A DNA stretch of 64,000 nucleotides from Wurfbainia villosa. Taxonomy: Eukaryota > Streptophyta > Magnoliopsida > Zingiberales > Zingiberaceae. This document shows positions 11,300 through 22,240 of the stretch, piece by piece. The position numbers were made by a program, and so were the translations under genes. The notes under the pieces were generated by a model. It worked only from the letters and a program-made list of their open reading frames with translations. It was not told the DNA's origin and ran no database searches. The stretch lies in contig CM045988.1 in the NCBI GenBank assembly GCA_025175895.1, forward strand, positions 13,421,647-13,485,646. The letters run 5' to 3'. Within the stretch, counting starts at the first letter, position 1. The number at the start of each line of letters is the position of its first letter.

Positions 11300-12448
11300 T
11301 GTTGGATAGAAGCGGATCGCTAGAGGGGGGGGGTGAATAGCGATAAAAACTTTTTCTTTTAAATCGTTCGGTAGACAATTAAACGCAGCGGAAATGTAAA
11401 TAAAAACTAAATGAGACAAATAGTTTTTTTACTTGGTTCATAGCCTTCGGCTACTACTCCAAGGCCCTAACGGTCCTAGACCGTGTACGGAGGGCAATTC
11501 ACTAAAACACTCCTCCTCGTTGGAGGTAGGAGTTTTACGATTACAAAAACCTTCGAAGCACAAGATGGAGAGACAAACCCTCTCTTCTATTAAAATGAAA
11601 TGCAATGGTAGAAAGCCTTGATTAACAAACGAATTGCAAGATTAAAAGAAATGACAAAACAAGATTATACCAACAACTCGAAGATAGGACTTAAACTAGG
11701 GTTGTTGGCAGCACTTCGTTGTCGTAGAGTTATCGGAGAGTCGCAGTGTTGTGGAGGCTTTTGAGCACTTAGAATTGATGATGAAACCCTAGGTTAGGAC
11801 CTCCTTTTATAGCCTTTAAGCCCCTCATCGAATGGGTCTTCAACCAATAGGAATTGGGCACAAAACTCCTTGAAAAATGGTGATAAAGCTTGACTCCTCG
11901 AGGCTGATTTTTGACCATCGGTTGAACTGATTTCTTGGCTGGTTGAACTGATGGCTCAGCAGTTGAACTGATCCTTGGCCAGTTGAACTGATGGCATAGC
12001 AGTTGAACTGATTTTTGGCTGGTTGAACTGATTTTTAGACTTTTCGACTGTAATAAAGAGTTAGCTCGAAATATAAGTGAATTCGACGGCCACTTGCCAT
12101 CCGATCTCAACATAGACCTTCCATGGGAAGTCTTGGTCGGATCGTCGCCGAAGGATGTCCCCGTATGGATGACTCGACCTTACTTACGCTCACTCACACG
12201 AGCTTACCTCAACATTTACCTTTGAAGCCTTGCTTTCGGTCTCCACCTGATTCCTTCGGCTCCCTCCGAAGTCCTCCCGGTGTCGCCCGACCACCGCGGC
12301 TTCCTCCGGGTGTCACTAGCCTTTAGCTCCAGCTATATCAATCTTCTGCACACTCGATTCAACTCATGAGATAACGACATGAGCTTAACTTTGTATCGTT
12401 TTCTATAATCAAAACTCAGGTTCGACTTAGGTGCCTACTGCACCAACA
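11300..12448 (-). repeat. E2 5' LTR (1149 bp)
   Basis: It starts TGTTGG and ends CCAACA, like E1 and E10. A run of nine G follows near the U5 end. Its variable module, about 11930-12050, is a run of five to six copies of a ggttgaactgatt-like unit, quite unlike the modules in E1, E6 and E10, although the flanking LTR blocks match. Confidence 0.92.
11803..11812 (-). promoter_or_regulatory. TATA box of E2 LTR
   Basis: The minus strand reads CTATAAAAGG, at the position equivalent to 3683-3692. Confidence 0.6.
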
Positions 12449-13258
12449 ATACCCAAACCGTGAGTGATCATCGGTGAAGGTAATGAAGTAGTTATAGCCT
12501 CCTAAAGCTTGAGTTGACATAGGTCCACATACATCAGTATGTATCAGACCTAGTAACTCCCCCACTCGTTCACCTTTTCCTGAAAAAGGTAACTTAGTCA
12601 TCTTGCCTTTTAAGCATGATTCACATGTATCGTATGAATCCAATTCAAACGATTCCAGAATTCCACATCGGTGTAATTCGGACATGCGTTTCTTGCTTAC
12701 ATGGCCAAGACGACAATGCCACATGTAGGAGTCTAATTGATTATCCTTCCAAGCACGCTTGTTGCTCGCTTTTATATTGAAAATGTCACTGGATACGTCC
12801 AATGTATAAATGTCATTGCTTAAAGTTCCAGTCCCACAAAGAACTCCATTCAAAGTTATGTAACAACAATTGTTACTAAAAGTTAAATGGTACCCATTTC
12901 TATTTAAACAAGAAATAGAAATGATGTTCTTTATCAACGAAGGAACATAAAAGCAATTGTCCAGTTCTAAGACAAGTCCTGCAGGGAGTTTCAACAAATA
13001 CGTTCCGATGGCGAGTGCAACAACCTTTGCTCCATTCCCAACATGTAAATTTGACTCTCCCTTGACGAGTCTTCTTCTATTCCTTAGCCTATCTATGTCA
13101 TTACATATATGTGAGCCACACCCATTATCCAATACCCAAGTGTCTGAGGAAATAGAATGACGATCAATAACGAAGATATATGAAAAAGATGGAGCATCTT
13201 ATGCCTTATTCTTCTTCACGGACTCAAGATAAATCTTACAATTTCTTCGCCAATGGCC
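12449..13258 (-). pseudogene. E4 protease and integrase N-part
   Basis: An open minus-strand frame from 13132 starts MDNGCGSHICND, the protease active site with the usual Ser/Thr of DSG/DTG changed to Asn. The integrase zinc-binding region follows (WHCRLGHVSKKRM and CESCLKGKMTKLPF), then the core start HTDVCGPM and FTDDHSRFGY, where E2 sequence takes over at 12448. The frame is the same as the E4 gag, separated from it by TAG at 13259-13261 and TAA near 13201. With DNG in place of DSG the protease would be inactive. Confidence 0.9.
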
Positions 13259-13828
13259 CTACTTGCCATAATGATGGCAAGTGCCCTTTTGAGCTGATTC
13301 TGCCTTTTTAGCCTTTTTCTTCTTCCCCTTCTGTTGTTCCTTTGACTCCCTCTTAGAACCTTTCTTCGAGGAATCAACTAACAACACCGTCCCCTGCTCA
13401 TGCTTCTCAGAAGGCTCCACAGTCTTCAGCATGTTGAGCAGTTTCACAGATGAACCTTCTTGCATCTCAGAGGTGAAGAGAAGCTTGGAGACTTCGAACC
13501 TTTCGAATCTCACTTGCTTATCAAACAACTCATAAAGATGAAGGACTACGATATGAGGATCCATATGCTCATGCTGCTTTCGTAGCTTGGGTTCCATCAT
13601 GGCTAGCATGATGCAACTCATTTGTTCAGAATCACTCACATGTTTCTGATAGGCCAACAATTGATCCAGAGTTGCATTGTCACTAGGATGGGCGGGAAGA
13701 GGCGCTTCGAGGACATTTGCAAGCTTTTCAACCTTGAGAACAATTCTCAAGTTTCTAAGCCAGTCCAAGAAGTTCGACCCAGTCAATTTATTCGAATCCA
13801 AAATGGAACGCAAATTCAAAGACATCAT
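13259..13828 (-). pseudogene. E4 gag
   Basis: A frame of 189 codons begins MMSLNLRSILDSNKLTGSNF, typical of Copia gag of the Tork/Angela type (UBN2 family). It ends in a Lys-rich tail and the start of a zinc knuckle, CHHYGK, where a TAG replaces the next residue; the remaining GHWRRNC follows in frame. About 30-40 residues of the usual gag centre seem to be missing (190 codons up to the knuckle against roughly 230-250 in relatives, from memory). The gene is inactive through the stop. Confidence 0.88.
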
Positions 13829-14001
13829 GATCGATCTTAGAAATACAAAACGAGCATATATGAGAAAGATGATTTAAAAATGCATCAATATACATTCATA
13901 AATCCCATTCATTTTTCGAATTTAAAAAACCCCAAAATCACTTCGGGAGATCGTAGGTCCATCTCCGAATGGGCTGATATCCATCATAGATATGAACAAC
14001 C

Positions 14002-14413
14002 TTGGAGAGAGTCCAATAAGCCATTCATAACTACGATGGTAGGTATCAAATATACCGATTGCATATCACGTATATGCAACTATCACAATGTGCTATCAAC
14101 TAATTGAATGTTCACACATACATCGGGTTGTTAACACATTAACAAGTATGCATCATATGCATAGCACCCAACTTCACCTCCCTCTACATCGACCTTGGAG
14201 AGAGTCCAACAAGCCGATGCTCCAGGTTAAAACCAACCCATTAATCGAGAAATAGTTTTAATATGGTTAGAGTGCATTCAACCAATTAGCCCGGCTTGGA
14301 GAGAGTCCAACAACCAAAGCTAACGATTGACCTCTGACTCTTACCATATTAGTATTAAACTATTCCATGGTTTGAACATGTTCGGGTTCGAGCCGGGCTT
14401 GGAGAGAGTCCAA
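14002..14413 (-). repeat. Four dispersed copies of a 15-bp hairpin motif
   Basis: TTGGAGAGAGTCCAA occurs identically at 14002-14016, 14195-14209, 14296-14310 and 14399-14413. Each is a perfect 5-bp stem (TTGGA/TCCAA) with a 5-base loop. The surrounding sequence differs from copy to copy, apart from a C on the left of each and AA-C/TAAG-like bases on the right. Confidence 0.9.
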
Positions 14414-14648
14414 CAACCCGAACAAGAAACGGAACTCTGGTTCTAACCATATTAATGGAAGGTGTAGGATTTAATATTGAGTTAGGGTTTTTATGTCTCA
14501 TCCTCTTTGCATGCAAATAACTATTATCTACATGGCATGACATACATCTACATGTCACAATACGCATGACATAATGATATGCATCTAATGCAATTACATG
14601 CCATACAATTATGTCATGTACAATATTTCCTTATATGTCATAAATATT

Positions 14649-14904
14649 TATGGAAATAAAATATGTTTAAGATTTGATTATCCAAATCAAATCATGATTA
14701 AATTAGGAAATAAATTTCCAAATCTAATCACATATTTTATTTGTGAAAATAGTTGATTAAGGAAAGTCAATTTAGGAAATCAATTTCCTAAATCATCAAA
14801 ACTACTTATGGAAATAAAATATTTTTAAGATTTGATTTCCCAAATCAAATCATGATTAAATTAGGAAACAAATTTCCAAAATCTAATCAAATATTTTATT
14901 TATG
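14649..14904. repeat. Duplicated AT-rich block, period about 158 bp
   Basis: The block beginning tatggaaataaaatat at 14649 recurs at 14807 with small changes. Both copies contain self-complementary gatttga.../...tcaaatc segments. Confidence 0.8.
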
Positions 14905-15091
14905 GAAAATATCAATTTCCATAAATACTTTTAACTTTCCAAAAGTGGAAGATTTCCATAAATACTTCTAGACTTTCCAAAATTGAAAATTTTCCATAAA
15001 TACTTCTAACTTTCCAAAAGTAGAAAATTTCCAGAAATATCATTATGACTATAGCAAAACAATTTTACGATTATGTCGAAACACAACCTGG

Positions 15092-15103
15092 GCTCTGATA
15101 CCA
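15092..15103 (-). promoter_or_regulatory. E4 primer-binding site (initiator Met-tRNA)
   Basis: The minus strand reads TGGTATCAGAGC, one base from the LTR edge at 15105. Confidence 0.92.
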
Positions 15104-15104
15104 C

Positions 15105-16500
15105 TGTTGGGTTTCCGGCACCGCGGCGAGTATGTGTTCGAACATGTTTCGTAAACATGTGCACAGTGGAAGAAATGAAAATAATAAATCTACATTTATT
15201 ACAACACACACATCACACACATGCATAGTACAACATGTGTAGACATAACCATAAATTTAAATTTTGCAATAAAAGGAAATTTAACTACGTATACCTTTCG
15301 TATCACGTGTAGCGGGATAAACATCAACCGGAACGATCCTCGCTAGAATCGTCTCTATCTGTATCCACGCCGAGTATCTTCGGGATGACTTCACCAAGTC
15401 ACGAGCCTCGTCTTCGTACGGGTTACTAGCCTCGTGTTGAAGACGATGTGATCGAGAGAAGATCACTATCCGAATCCAAATTCGGATCCAAAACCGAGTC
15501 CTCAAAACTCGCTTCTTCGGAGAGGTATTTGTCAACCGTTTGATGAATCCTTCGTCCTCCACCTATGAGGATTACCGGAGATTGAATCCCTGGCAAGGCT
15601 ACCACAGTCGGAGCTCCAAACGTCGTCCAAACGACGCTCCGACGAGAGGGAAACAAGCTATCCAGAAAATTGGACAGCTTTGGTGGAGGAGTAAGGGCCG
15701 GCCAAAAAGGGTAGGATGAAGCTCACCTTGATGCCGAACCCAAAGGAGATCACCGGAGAGTTGCCGGAGGATCACCGGCCGAAGCTTGGATGCCGACAAC
15801 AATTTGGACGGCGGCACAAGGGGGTGGGTGGTGGCAATGGAAGTTGGCGCCGACTTCTCCAAGGAGAGGAGGGGGGCGGCAATAATTAGGTCAAGGGCCT
15901 TTTTGGATTAGGGCTTAACAAACCCTTAAGCCCTCTTTTATAGAGAACTAATTCTCTTAATGGTTATTGGATCATAACCATAAGGCCCGTTAACCCGCTC
16001 CATTAATATAAGTTAAAATAAACCAAACCATGATGGTTTATTTTAAGTTAAAACGAACCGAACCAACTTTGGTTCATTCGTTTAAAATAAACCAAACCCT
16101 TTGGTTTATTCTCCTCCATTGGATTAGAACCAAACCATTTTGGTTCATCCATTATGTCTTCATAAGACACGACCCATCCTCGCATCCATTGCGACTGAAA
16201 TGATTTCATGCTCTCTTCTTATTTGGTCCAACCAAACTTAGTTTCTCTCGGTCTGAGAATCTCATTCTCAAGCTCGTTTTAAATCCTTCGGATTACGCTC
16301 GTTGTGCGTATGACCAAATAGGTTCTCGGTTTATGTTGGTCGTCTATAATTAACCATTAATTATAGAACGATCATGAGTGGCACCTAGTAGTACATCATG
16401 ATCGCCAATTAACCGAAAAGATCAACGGTTGATCTAGAACTATTTTTGAAACCCTTCACATTGTACCGTATAGTGACAGTGCGGTGCATGATTACTTACT
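15105..16500 (-). repeat. E4 5' LTR, right border approximate
   Basis: The LTR begins TGTTGGGTTTCCGG next to the primer site. It includes a TATA box and, at 16010-16150, several copies of an aaaccaaacc/tggttta unit. I could not see a CA end or a matching duplication on the right; 16500 is where similarity in style changes to the E5 leader. Confidence 0.65.
15935..15943 (-). promoter_or_regulatory. Putative TATA box of E4 LTR
   Basis: The minus strand reads CTATAAAAG. Confidence 0.5.
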
Positions 16501-16749
16501 TTTGCACATTAGGTTAGCTTCCTGGAAATTAATAATTGGTAGTTAGATTTACTTCTTACAGAGTTAATTCTCAGGTTTGCTTTTTAATTTTGCATTTTAA
16601 TAGATTCAGAAAACCCCCAGTGTTTACTTCTATTTAAAAATAAACGTCCAGCCATTAGGTTCATTGGGAGACGATCCGAGTCAGTCCTATACTGCATTAG
16701 TTTAGTTAGGGGGTTCGGTAAATAATTTTATGACGGTACCACAACACAA

Positions 16750-18390
16750 TCACCGTCTATCAATGAGTCAAGTCTTAGACTAGCTCGTGACATCAACACT
16801 ACACCGACATATGAATTTGATGGAATTGGGATCTTTGACAAATGGAAGGAGAGTATAGAAACTTTCCTCATGATGAATATCGAAGATTGGTTCATCTTGG
16901 TGGAAGGTTTAGAACCCCTAAGGATAAGAAGGGAAATGTTCAAAAATGGAAGAAGTGGACCCAAGAGCAATGCCAAAAATTCAAGACTGAGGTTAAGGTG
17001 ACAAAATTTTTAGAAAATCTAATACCTAATGATATTTTGTGCAAGCTAGGGGATTACATGGATGCTAAGGTGCTTTGGAGCAAGTTGGCAAGATTCCATG
17101 AGAAGCCTCACTCAGTCTAAGACAATAAAGAAGAATTCAATGATGAGGAGTGTTCATCCATTCAAGCTCAAGAAGAATGTGCATCTTCATCCAAAGAGCT
17201 TGTGGATTCGAAAATTCAGAGATGCTCAACATCCGGATCGGTAGAAGAAGTGGAAGAATTGGAGGAAGCTTCCACCTCTAGGATTGAGGGGGAGGAGGTT
17301 AGGTCTTCCATGTTGGAGCAAGAAGAAGAACCATCGACATCCGGGAGGGATGAAGAACCAACTCCGACTCCTACCACTGACCTAGGTAACTCAAGCATGG
17401 AAATTAAAAATAAAAATCATATTGTATGCTTTGAGTGTAGGGAGCAAGGACACTACAAGAGCAAGTGTCCAAAAAGAGTCAAGAAGACTCAACCGACGCC
17501 AAAAGTTCATGAAAAACCTAAGGATGTCGGTGCCTCAACAATTAAAAGCAAGGAGCACATCATTTTCTTCAAATGCCATCAAAAGGGGCACTATATGAGC
17601 CAATGTCCTAAGGGAAGACAACCTAGCAAGGGCAAGGGAGGAGCTACACACGTAGGGGGAGCTTCTAAAGCAAACCCTAAGGTATATTTTAGTAATGCAC
17701 TTTCAAATCTTTATGTTAAAAAGCATGCTTTTAATTCAATAGTAATTGTGCATAATCATAAGCAGCATTTCCGGAATAGAGCTTACTGTTTAGGTGCTAA
17801 ATCATGCAATATTAGGGATAAGGACAAATCTAGAAAAAATAACCCTAGGAAGCAATTAGAAAGGTAGAAAACTATTTAGGCATTAACCCTAAAAAGTGTA
17901 GACATATGCCTAAGAGAAAGAACTATGCCTAAAGAATTGATGAAAGATCAAAAATTGGGCAATTAGAGTTGACATAGGCAAGACCCCTTAGGAAGATGCA
18001 AAATCAAATTCAAGGGTCAAATGATAAAAAATTAGGGCCTAGGAGACAAGAACTGTCTAGGGGCAAGAAAGGTTTGGGTCACAAACTAAGCCCAAGGAGA
18101 CCTACCACAATGTTCCATTTGACTATGGAACTAAATCTAGGTCTAGGAAAACCAAGGTTACTTGGAAAGTCATCCCTAAGGTTAACGATGGTGTGTGCCT
18201 AGTGGCCAAGGTTTCCATGAAACCTAGAAAAGCCACTAAGAAGGTCACAAGGGAAGTTATCCCTAGAGTTGACATAGGCAAGACCCAATTTACCAACGCT
18301 TCCAAGCCAAAAAGAGTCATTAGGAAGGTACTAAGGGAGGATATCCCTAGTGAGTACCTAGTTAACCTAAGGAGCTCCAATAGGTATTGA
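16750..18390 (+). pseudogene. E5 gag (Sirevirus-type, two CCHC knuckles), broken
   Basis: The gag domain begins near 16762 (TYEFDGIGIFDKWKESIETF, then MMNIEDWFILVEGL), shifts frame near 16915 and continues with WTQEQCQKF and LCKLGDYMDAKVLWSKL. A stop at 17118 is followed by an acidic Glu/Ser-rich linker. The knuckle CFECREQGHYKSKCP lies at 17427-17468. A second one near 17565-17608 has Phe in place of the first Cys (FFKCHQKGHYMSQC). The C-terminal part near 18120-18390 holds IPSEYLVNL, matching IPKEYLVNP in E7. It is broken by at least one frameshift and several stops. Confidence 0.85.
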
Positions 18391-20288
18391 GTTTCAAGGA
18401 GCGTAATCCCTTCATGCTAAATGGGTTAGGGCGTGTCAACCCTAAGTGGATGGGTAATTAACCTAACCATGGTAGAGTTGATACTTTAGGTCATTTCCAA
18501 AGGTATGGGATACTTTGGAAATAAGTTTTAATTTAATATCCTAAAGGATGTTAGGATGTGCCAATAAAATTCAAGAAGTTTGAAAAGTCAATCAAAATTG
18601 GCACAATTAGGTTTAGAGGTCATAGTGTGTCATTTTGGATTTTTGGCACACTTGGGAGATTGATCCATTATGACAAATTTGGGTTTAATCCTAGGAAATG
18701 ACAATTAGGTTTAAACTTTAGGTATTTTTATACCTTGATATTATAAAATTGTCATGCTTATGTATGTCATATACCATGTCATGACATCATATTTCATTTT
18801 ATTATTTAAAATATCATGATAATGCTTAGGTCTATTATTTTTATGTTATGTATGTTTTAGTCTAGCTTTTATACCATGACATCATGATTATTTGCACATG
18901 TTTTAATTATGCTATCATTATATGCCATAATCATCACTCATGCATTTAGGTTAATTAAAATTGATTTAAGGACTATGACATGATTTGAAGTTCCATGTAT
19001 AAAGGAATCAAATAGAGTTATCTAGAAAAATACATGAGACCTTAGATTAAGAAGAATAAAAACTCATATCTCACATTAAATTGACATGTATGTGTACTGA
19101 TACACCCTAGACATATGTGAGATGATAGAAAATGAGTTAAGTTCATGTGCTTACTTAGTACATTATATTGAACTTAGAACTCATTAAATAATATTGATGG
19201 ATCATAGGGAAAGCTAATGTGCAAGTCAGGTGTATTGAGTCGATAGATCATGATCCAATATAAAGTTTTAAAATCATTTCAAAATCACTTTGAAAAACCA
19301 TGGTGTAGTCTATCTTTTGATAGAAGTCACCATTGATGAAGTTGATACAAAGTAAGCTCTAAACATTGAAGTTATCTTTGTTTTTAACATTGTATCAATC
19401 TCACTATTTAATGGGTATTTTATTTTTCAAATATTTTTCACCCATTGTATCTGACATAAGTTTTATACATATGAAGTTTCATTATGTTTCAAATTATGTA
19501 TATTTACTTATGAATTTTTGAAATTCATTTTTTGATTTCTAGATTTATGCAATTACAGAAACCAGTCGACTACTAACTTTGGTAGTTGACTGGCATTGAG
19601 GGTAGTCAACTGATTGTTGACTAAGTTAACTGCCAAGGTTGATTTCGAGTAAATAAGGTTGTTTATCTCATGTCTCAGCCATTTTAGGCTACCTTAACTA
19701 CTCCAAACCCTAGGATATACTTTGGAAAGCATTAGAAGGGTGAAAATCCATTGGATATAGATCAGGAGAGTTATTTTGGGTGATGTATCAAATTTTAAGG
19801 TGAGTGAAAGTTTAAGTTTGAACTTTTGCCCTTATTTTTGATGGTTTAGTGTTCCTATAGGCTTAGGGACTCTCCAAGGACATTGTTGGTGCAATGGTCA
19901 AGGGGGAGCAAGCCTTTAGGGGGAGGTTATCTATCATGGGATGAAGGATGTGTATTCCTCAAAGGGGGAGACTTGAAGGGTTTTGGAAACCCTCTTTGTG
20001 CTCACCAAAAGGTGGAGAATTGGAGAACTAAGGATTGCCTCTCATTTAGTGATATGAGTCTTATCACTAGGAAGAGTGAAGACATCCTAGATGTTTTTGG
20101 TACCAAATGGGGAGATTGTAAGATCTCATTGGTATATAAGACATTAATACCCTTGGAGATTCTTTTTGATGTATGCCAAAGGAGGAGAAGCGAGGTTTAA
20201 GTTAGGTAAACCTTCACTATGCTTTGGCATTGGAAGTGTTTAAGTTTAGGTTTTTGTTAGCCTAACTTAAAGGTATTGTCAAGCATCA
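18391..20288 (+). other. E5 non-coding 3' region
   Basis: Nearly 1.9 kb of AT-rich sequence follows the gag with no pol homology and no credible gene. Polypurine stretches of the aggggga type occur at 19901, 19918 and 19961, as in the 3' region of E7. A ttgttggtgcaatgg segment at 19885 resembles the LTR start at 20302, which suggests an internal duplication. gtcgact-type repeats occur at 19563-19610. Confidence 0.6.
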
Positions 20289-20301
20289 AAAAGGAGAATA
20301 T
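20289..20301 (+). promoter_or_regulatory. E5 polypurine tract
   Basis: AAAAAGGAGAATA lies directly before the TG of the LTR fragment and fits the plus-strand primer site for reverse transcription. Confidence 0.7.
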
Positions 20302-20361
20302 TGTTGGTGCAATAGACCCAGGTCACGATTGACTAGACTCAAGTTTGACTTGAGTAGTATT
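20302..20361 (+). repeat. E5 3' LTR, first 60 bp
   Basis: It starts TGTTGGTGCAATAG after the polypurine tract, resembling the U3 start of the E1/E2 family (TGTTGGTGCAGTAGG on their minus strand). It is cut at 20361 by E6; the rest is not in the window. Confidence 0.7.
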
Positions 20362-20850
20362 TGTTGGATCGAAAGCAAGCTAGAGGGGGGGGGGTGAATA
20401 GCGAGCTTGAAAACTTCTTTTCGTTTTGATAAAACTAAAGTAACACAATGGAATAAAAGTAAAGGACACTTTGTTTTTACTTGGTTCATAACCTAATGGT
20501 TGCTACTCCAAAGCCCTGCGATCCTGGACCTTGTACGAAGGGCAATTCACTATAGATCTCCTCCTTGTTGAAGGTAGGAGACAACGAATACAATAAACAA
20601 AAAGCTCGAAGCAGAGGCACAATCACACCTTTCCTCTTTACAACGAAAAACTCAAAGATGAAACGCTCGAATACAATATAGAGAGAATGAAGTAACAACT
20701 AAAAGATACTGACGAAAAAGGAACTTCAATTCTTGGTGCATCGTCGGCATTGTGGCAGCGTTTTGATGGCGTAGAGTGGTCGTTGACGGCGCGGCGTTAT
20801 GGGAGCACTTGGAGAGCAATTGAGAGGATCCCAAAGGGTGAAACCCCCTT

Positions 20851-20860
20851 CTTTTATAGC
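20851..20860 (-). promoter_or_regulatory. Putative TATA box of E6
   Basis: The minus strand reads GCTATAAAAG. Confidence 0.5.
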
Positions 20861-20967
20861 CCTCCAAATCCAAGCTCGTTGAGATCCAGATCTGAGTCAA
20901 AGCTCCTTATCTCCCTAAGATAAGAGAAGCTTATCTTGACTTTCATCGAGCTGACCAGTTTGAATAG

Positions 20968-21038
20968 CAGTCGACTGATCACCCTCAACAGTCGACTGAT
21001 GATAGGATCAGTCGACTACCAATGGTATCAGTCGACTG
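20968..21038. repeat. Cluster of cagtcgactg palindromes in E6 LTR
   Basis: CAGTCGACTG or a one-base variant occurs at 20968, 20989, 21009 and 21029, spaced about 20 bp. Confidence 0.9.
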
Positions 21039-21690
21039 TTGGACCGGTTTCTCAACTACAACAAAGAGTTAGCACAAAAACATAAGTAATGGTAGAAATG
21101 ATGGCTATTTACTGTCCGATCTCAACCTAGACCTTCCACTGAAAGTCTTAGTCGGATCGTCGCCTAAAGTCGTCATCGTATAGAGGACCCGACCTCACCA
21201 TTACTCACACTCGTGCTTACCTCTTGTCCTTTGTGACTTGTCGCTTAGCTTCCGGTCTTCACCTGGGTTCTTCTGTTGGAGGATTGTGGCCTGGCCAGAA
21301 GGGGGGTTGAATAGCCTACGATGTGCTTGATGGAATTTTGTCGTCTTAATCATCTACAATATAGGTTAGCGCAGCGGAAATACTAAAACAAAGACAATTA
21401 AAACTAAAGAAAAAGTAAAGAAGAAGGCAATGCTAACAAAGAAGATGTAATGTGGTTCATGACCTTTGCCGCTAGTCTACAGACGATTAGTTCGGTGAAT
21501 CACTCCCTTAAATCAATCCACTAATATCCTCCTTTGCTCAACCAAGGTGGAGAAGAAACCTTCTTACACAAAATCCTCTCTCTTACAATATGATTGAGAT
21601 GAGAACAAGGAAGAGGAGGTTTGGAACGTTTAGGGCACTTGGGGAGCACTTAGGAGTGGAAGCATTAACCTCCCCAAGGAACCAAACCCT

Positions 21691-21700
21691 TCTTTTTATA
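21691..21700 (-). promoter_or_regulatory. Putative TATA box of E7 3' LTR
   Basis: The minus strand reads TATAAAAAGA. Confidence 0.5.
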
Positions 21701-21730
21701 GGGAAGAAGGGTTTCTTCCTATTAGGCATG

Positions 21731-22031
21731 CAGCAGTTGACTGCTGCATGCCATCAGTCGACTGCCGCTCAAACGATCGACTTCCAACGACTTCTGACTT
21801 GCCATTGTCACTATCCAACGGTACCCTTAGTAGTCAACTGTTATTATCAGCAGTCGACTGCTGCCGCGTAGCCGACTGATCTGTTGGCTATGAGCGATTC
21901 TGTGCCCATAGCAGTCGACTAATGGTGGAGCAGTCGACTGCCATCCCTTGACAGTTGATTGTTGGGCCACAAAACCCTAGTTGACACCGGTCAACTACTA
22001 GTCGACTGTCATTACTTGTTAGTCGACTGTT
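21731..22031. repeat. Palindrome-rich block (cagtcgactg) in E7 LTR
   Basis: GTCGAC-centred copies occur near 21755, 21851, 21912, 21931, 22000 and 22021 plus diverged ones. The same type of cluster is at the same relative place in E6. Confidence 0.85.
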
Positions 22032-22240
22032 GTTGGGTAAAACCTCAAACATCAAGATGTTTGAGCATCCAACCATCGGGTAAAATCTCAAACACAATTG
22101 AGCATGCGACACTCCCAATCGTCGGGTAAAACCTCAAACACATGTTTGAGCATTTGACTTATCCAATCGTCGGGTAAAACCTCAAACACATGTTTATGGT
22201 CCAACTTGTCGGGTAAAACCTCAAACACAAGTTTGAGCGT
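22032..22240. repeat. Tandem tcgggtaaaacctcaaacac units in E7 LTR
   Basis: Diverged copies of about 50 bp start near 22034, 22075, 22119, 22169 and 22208, each with a short inverted repeat around caaacac/gtttgag. Confidence 0.75.

Larger units (their letters stand above)
4310..12448 (-). mobile_element. E2: Sirevirus-like Copia element, 3' end lost behind E1, split by E3
   Basis: From right to left on the minus strand it has the LTR (11300-12448), primer-binding site, gag, protease-integrase and reverse transcriptase, and it stops inside RNase H at 4310 where E1 begins. Excluding E3 about 6.3 kb remains. All genes carry stops or frameshifts. Its LTR edge at 12448 falls in the integrase frame of E4, so E2 inserted into E4; the flanking bases there are atacc (12449-12453). 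Confidence 0.92.
13829..15091 (-). other. E4 5' leader, AT-rich, non-coding
   Basis: This is the 1.26 kb between the gag start and the primer site. No coding sequence is seen. It contains four copies of a small hairpin (14002-14413), a duplicated AT-rich block (14649-14904) and, at about 14920-15030, three copies of a ccataaatactt-ctaactttcc unit. Such a leader should hold packaging and dimerisation signals. Confidence 0.7.
12449..16500 (-). mobile_element. E4: old Tork/Angela-like Copia element, pol lost behind E2
   Basis: The minus-strand order from the right is the LTR (from about 16.5 kb to 15105), primer-binding site, a long AT-rich leader, gag, protease and the integrase start. It is cut at 12449 by the E2 LTR. 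The gag opens like those of Tork/Angela-type Copia elements (compare E14). The right border is uncertain because no clear CA end or target duplication could be placed. The stops, the mutated protease site and its position below E2 make it one of the oldest insertions here. Confidence 0.8.
16501..20361 (+). mobile_element. E5: gag-only Sirevirus-like relic, 5' LTR not seen
   Basis: On the plus strand it has a leader, a broken gag with two knuckles, about 1.9 kb without coding sequence but with several polypurine tracts, then the first 60 bp of a 3' LTR (TGTTGGTGCAATAG...) cut by E6. Neither protease, integrase nor reverse transcriptase is present between the gag and the LTR. The left limit is uncertain; the 16501-16750 stretch looks like an untranslated leader. 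The same layout is found in E7 on the other strand. Confidence 0.72.
20362..21273 (-). mobile_element. E6: LTR related to E1/E2, truncated by E7
   Basis: It starts TGTTGGATCG with ten G before TGAATAGCG, as in E1. The body follows the E1/E2/E10 LTR plan with a TATA box at 20851-20860, and it stops at 21273 where E7 starts. The missing part should be the U3 end ending CCAACA. Its variable module is made of cagtcgactg palindromes. The sequence is clearly more distant from E1, E2 and E10 than they are from one another. Whether it is a solo LTR or part of a longer element cannot be told. Confidence 0.82.

Noticed and set aside
14002..14413. Hairpins as bacterial-type terminators
   Set aside because: No U-run follows and the context is a plant retrotransposon leader.
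21731..22240. Regularly spaced palindromic repeats as a CRISPR-like array
   Set aside because: Spacing is uneven, repeats are diverged, there are no cas genes, and the block lies in a plant LTR.
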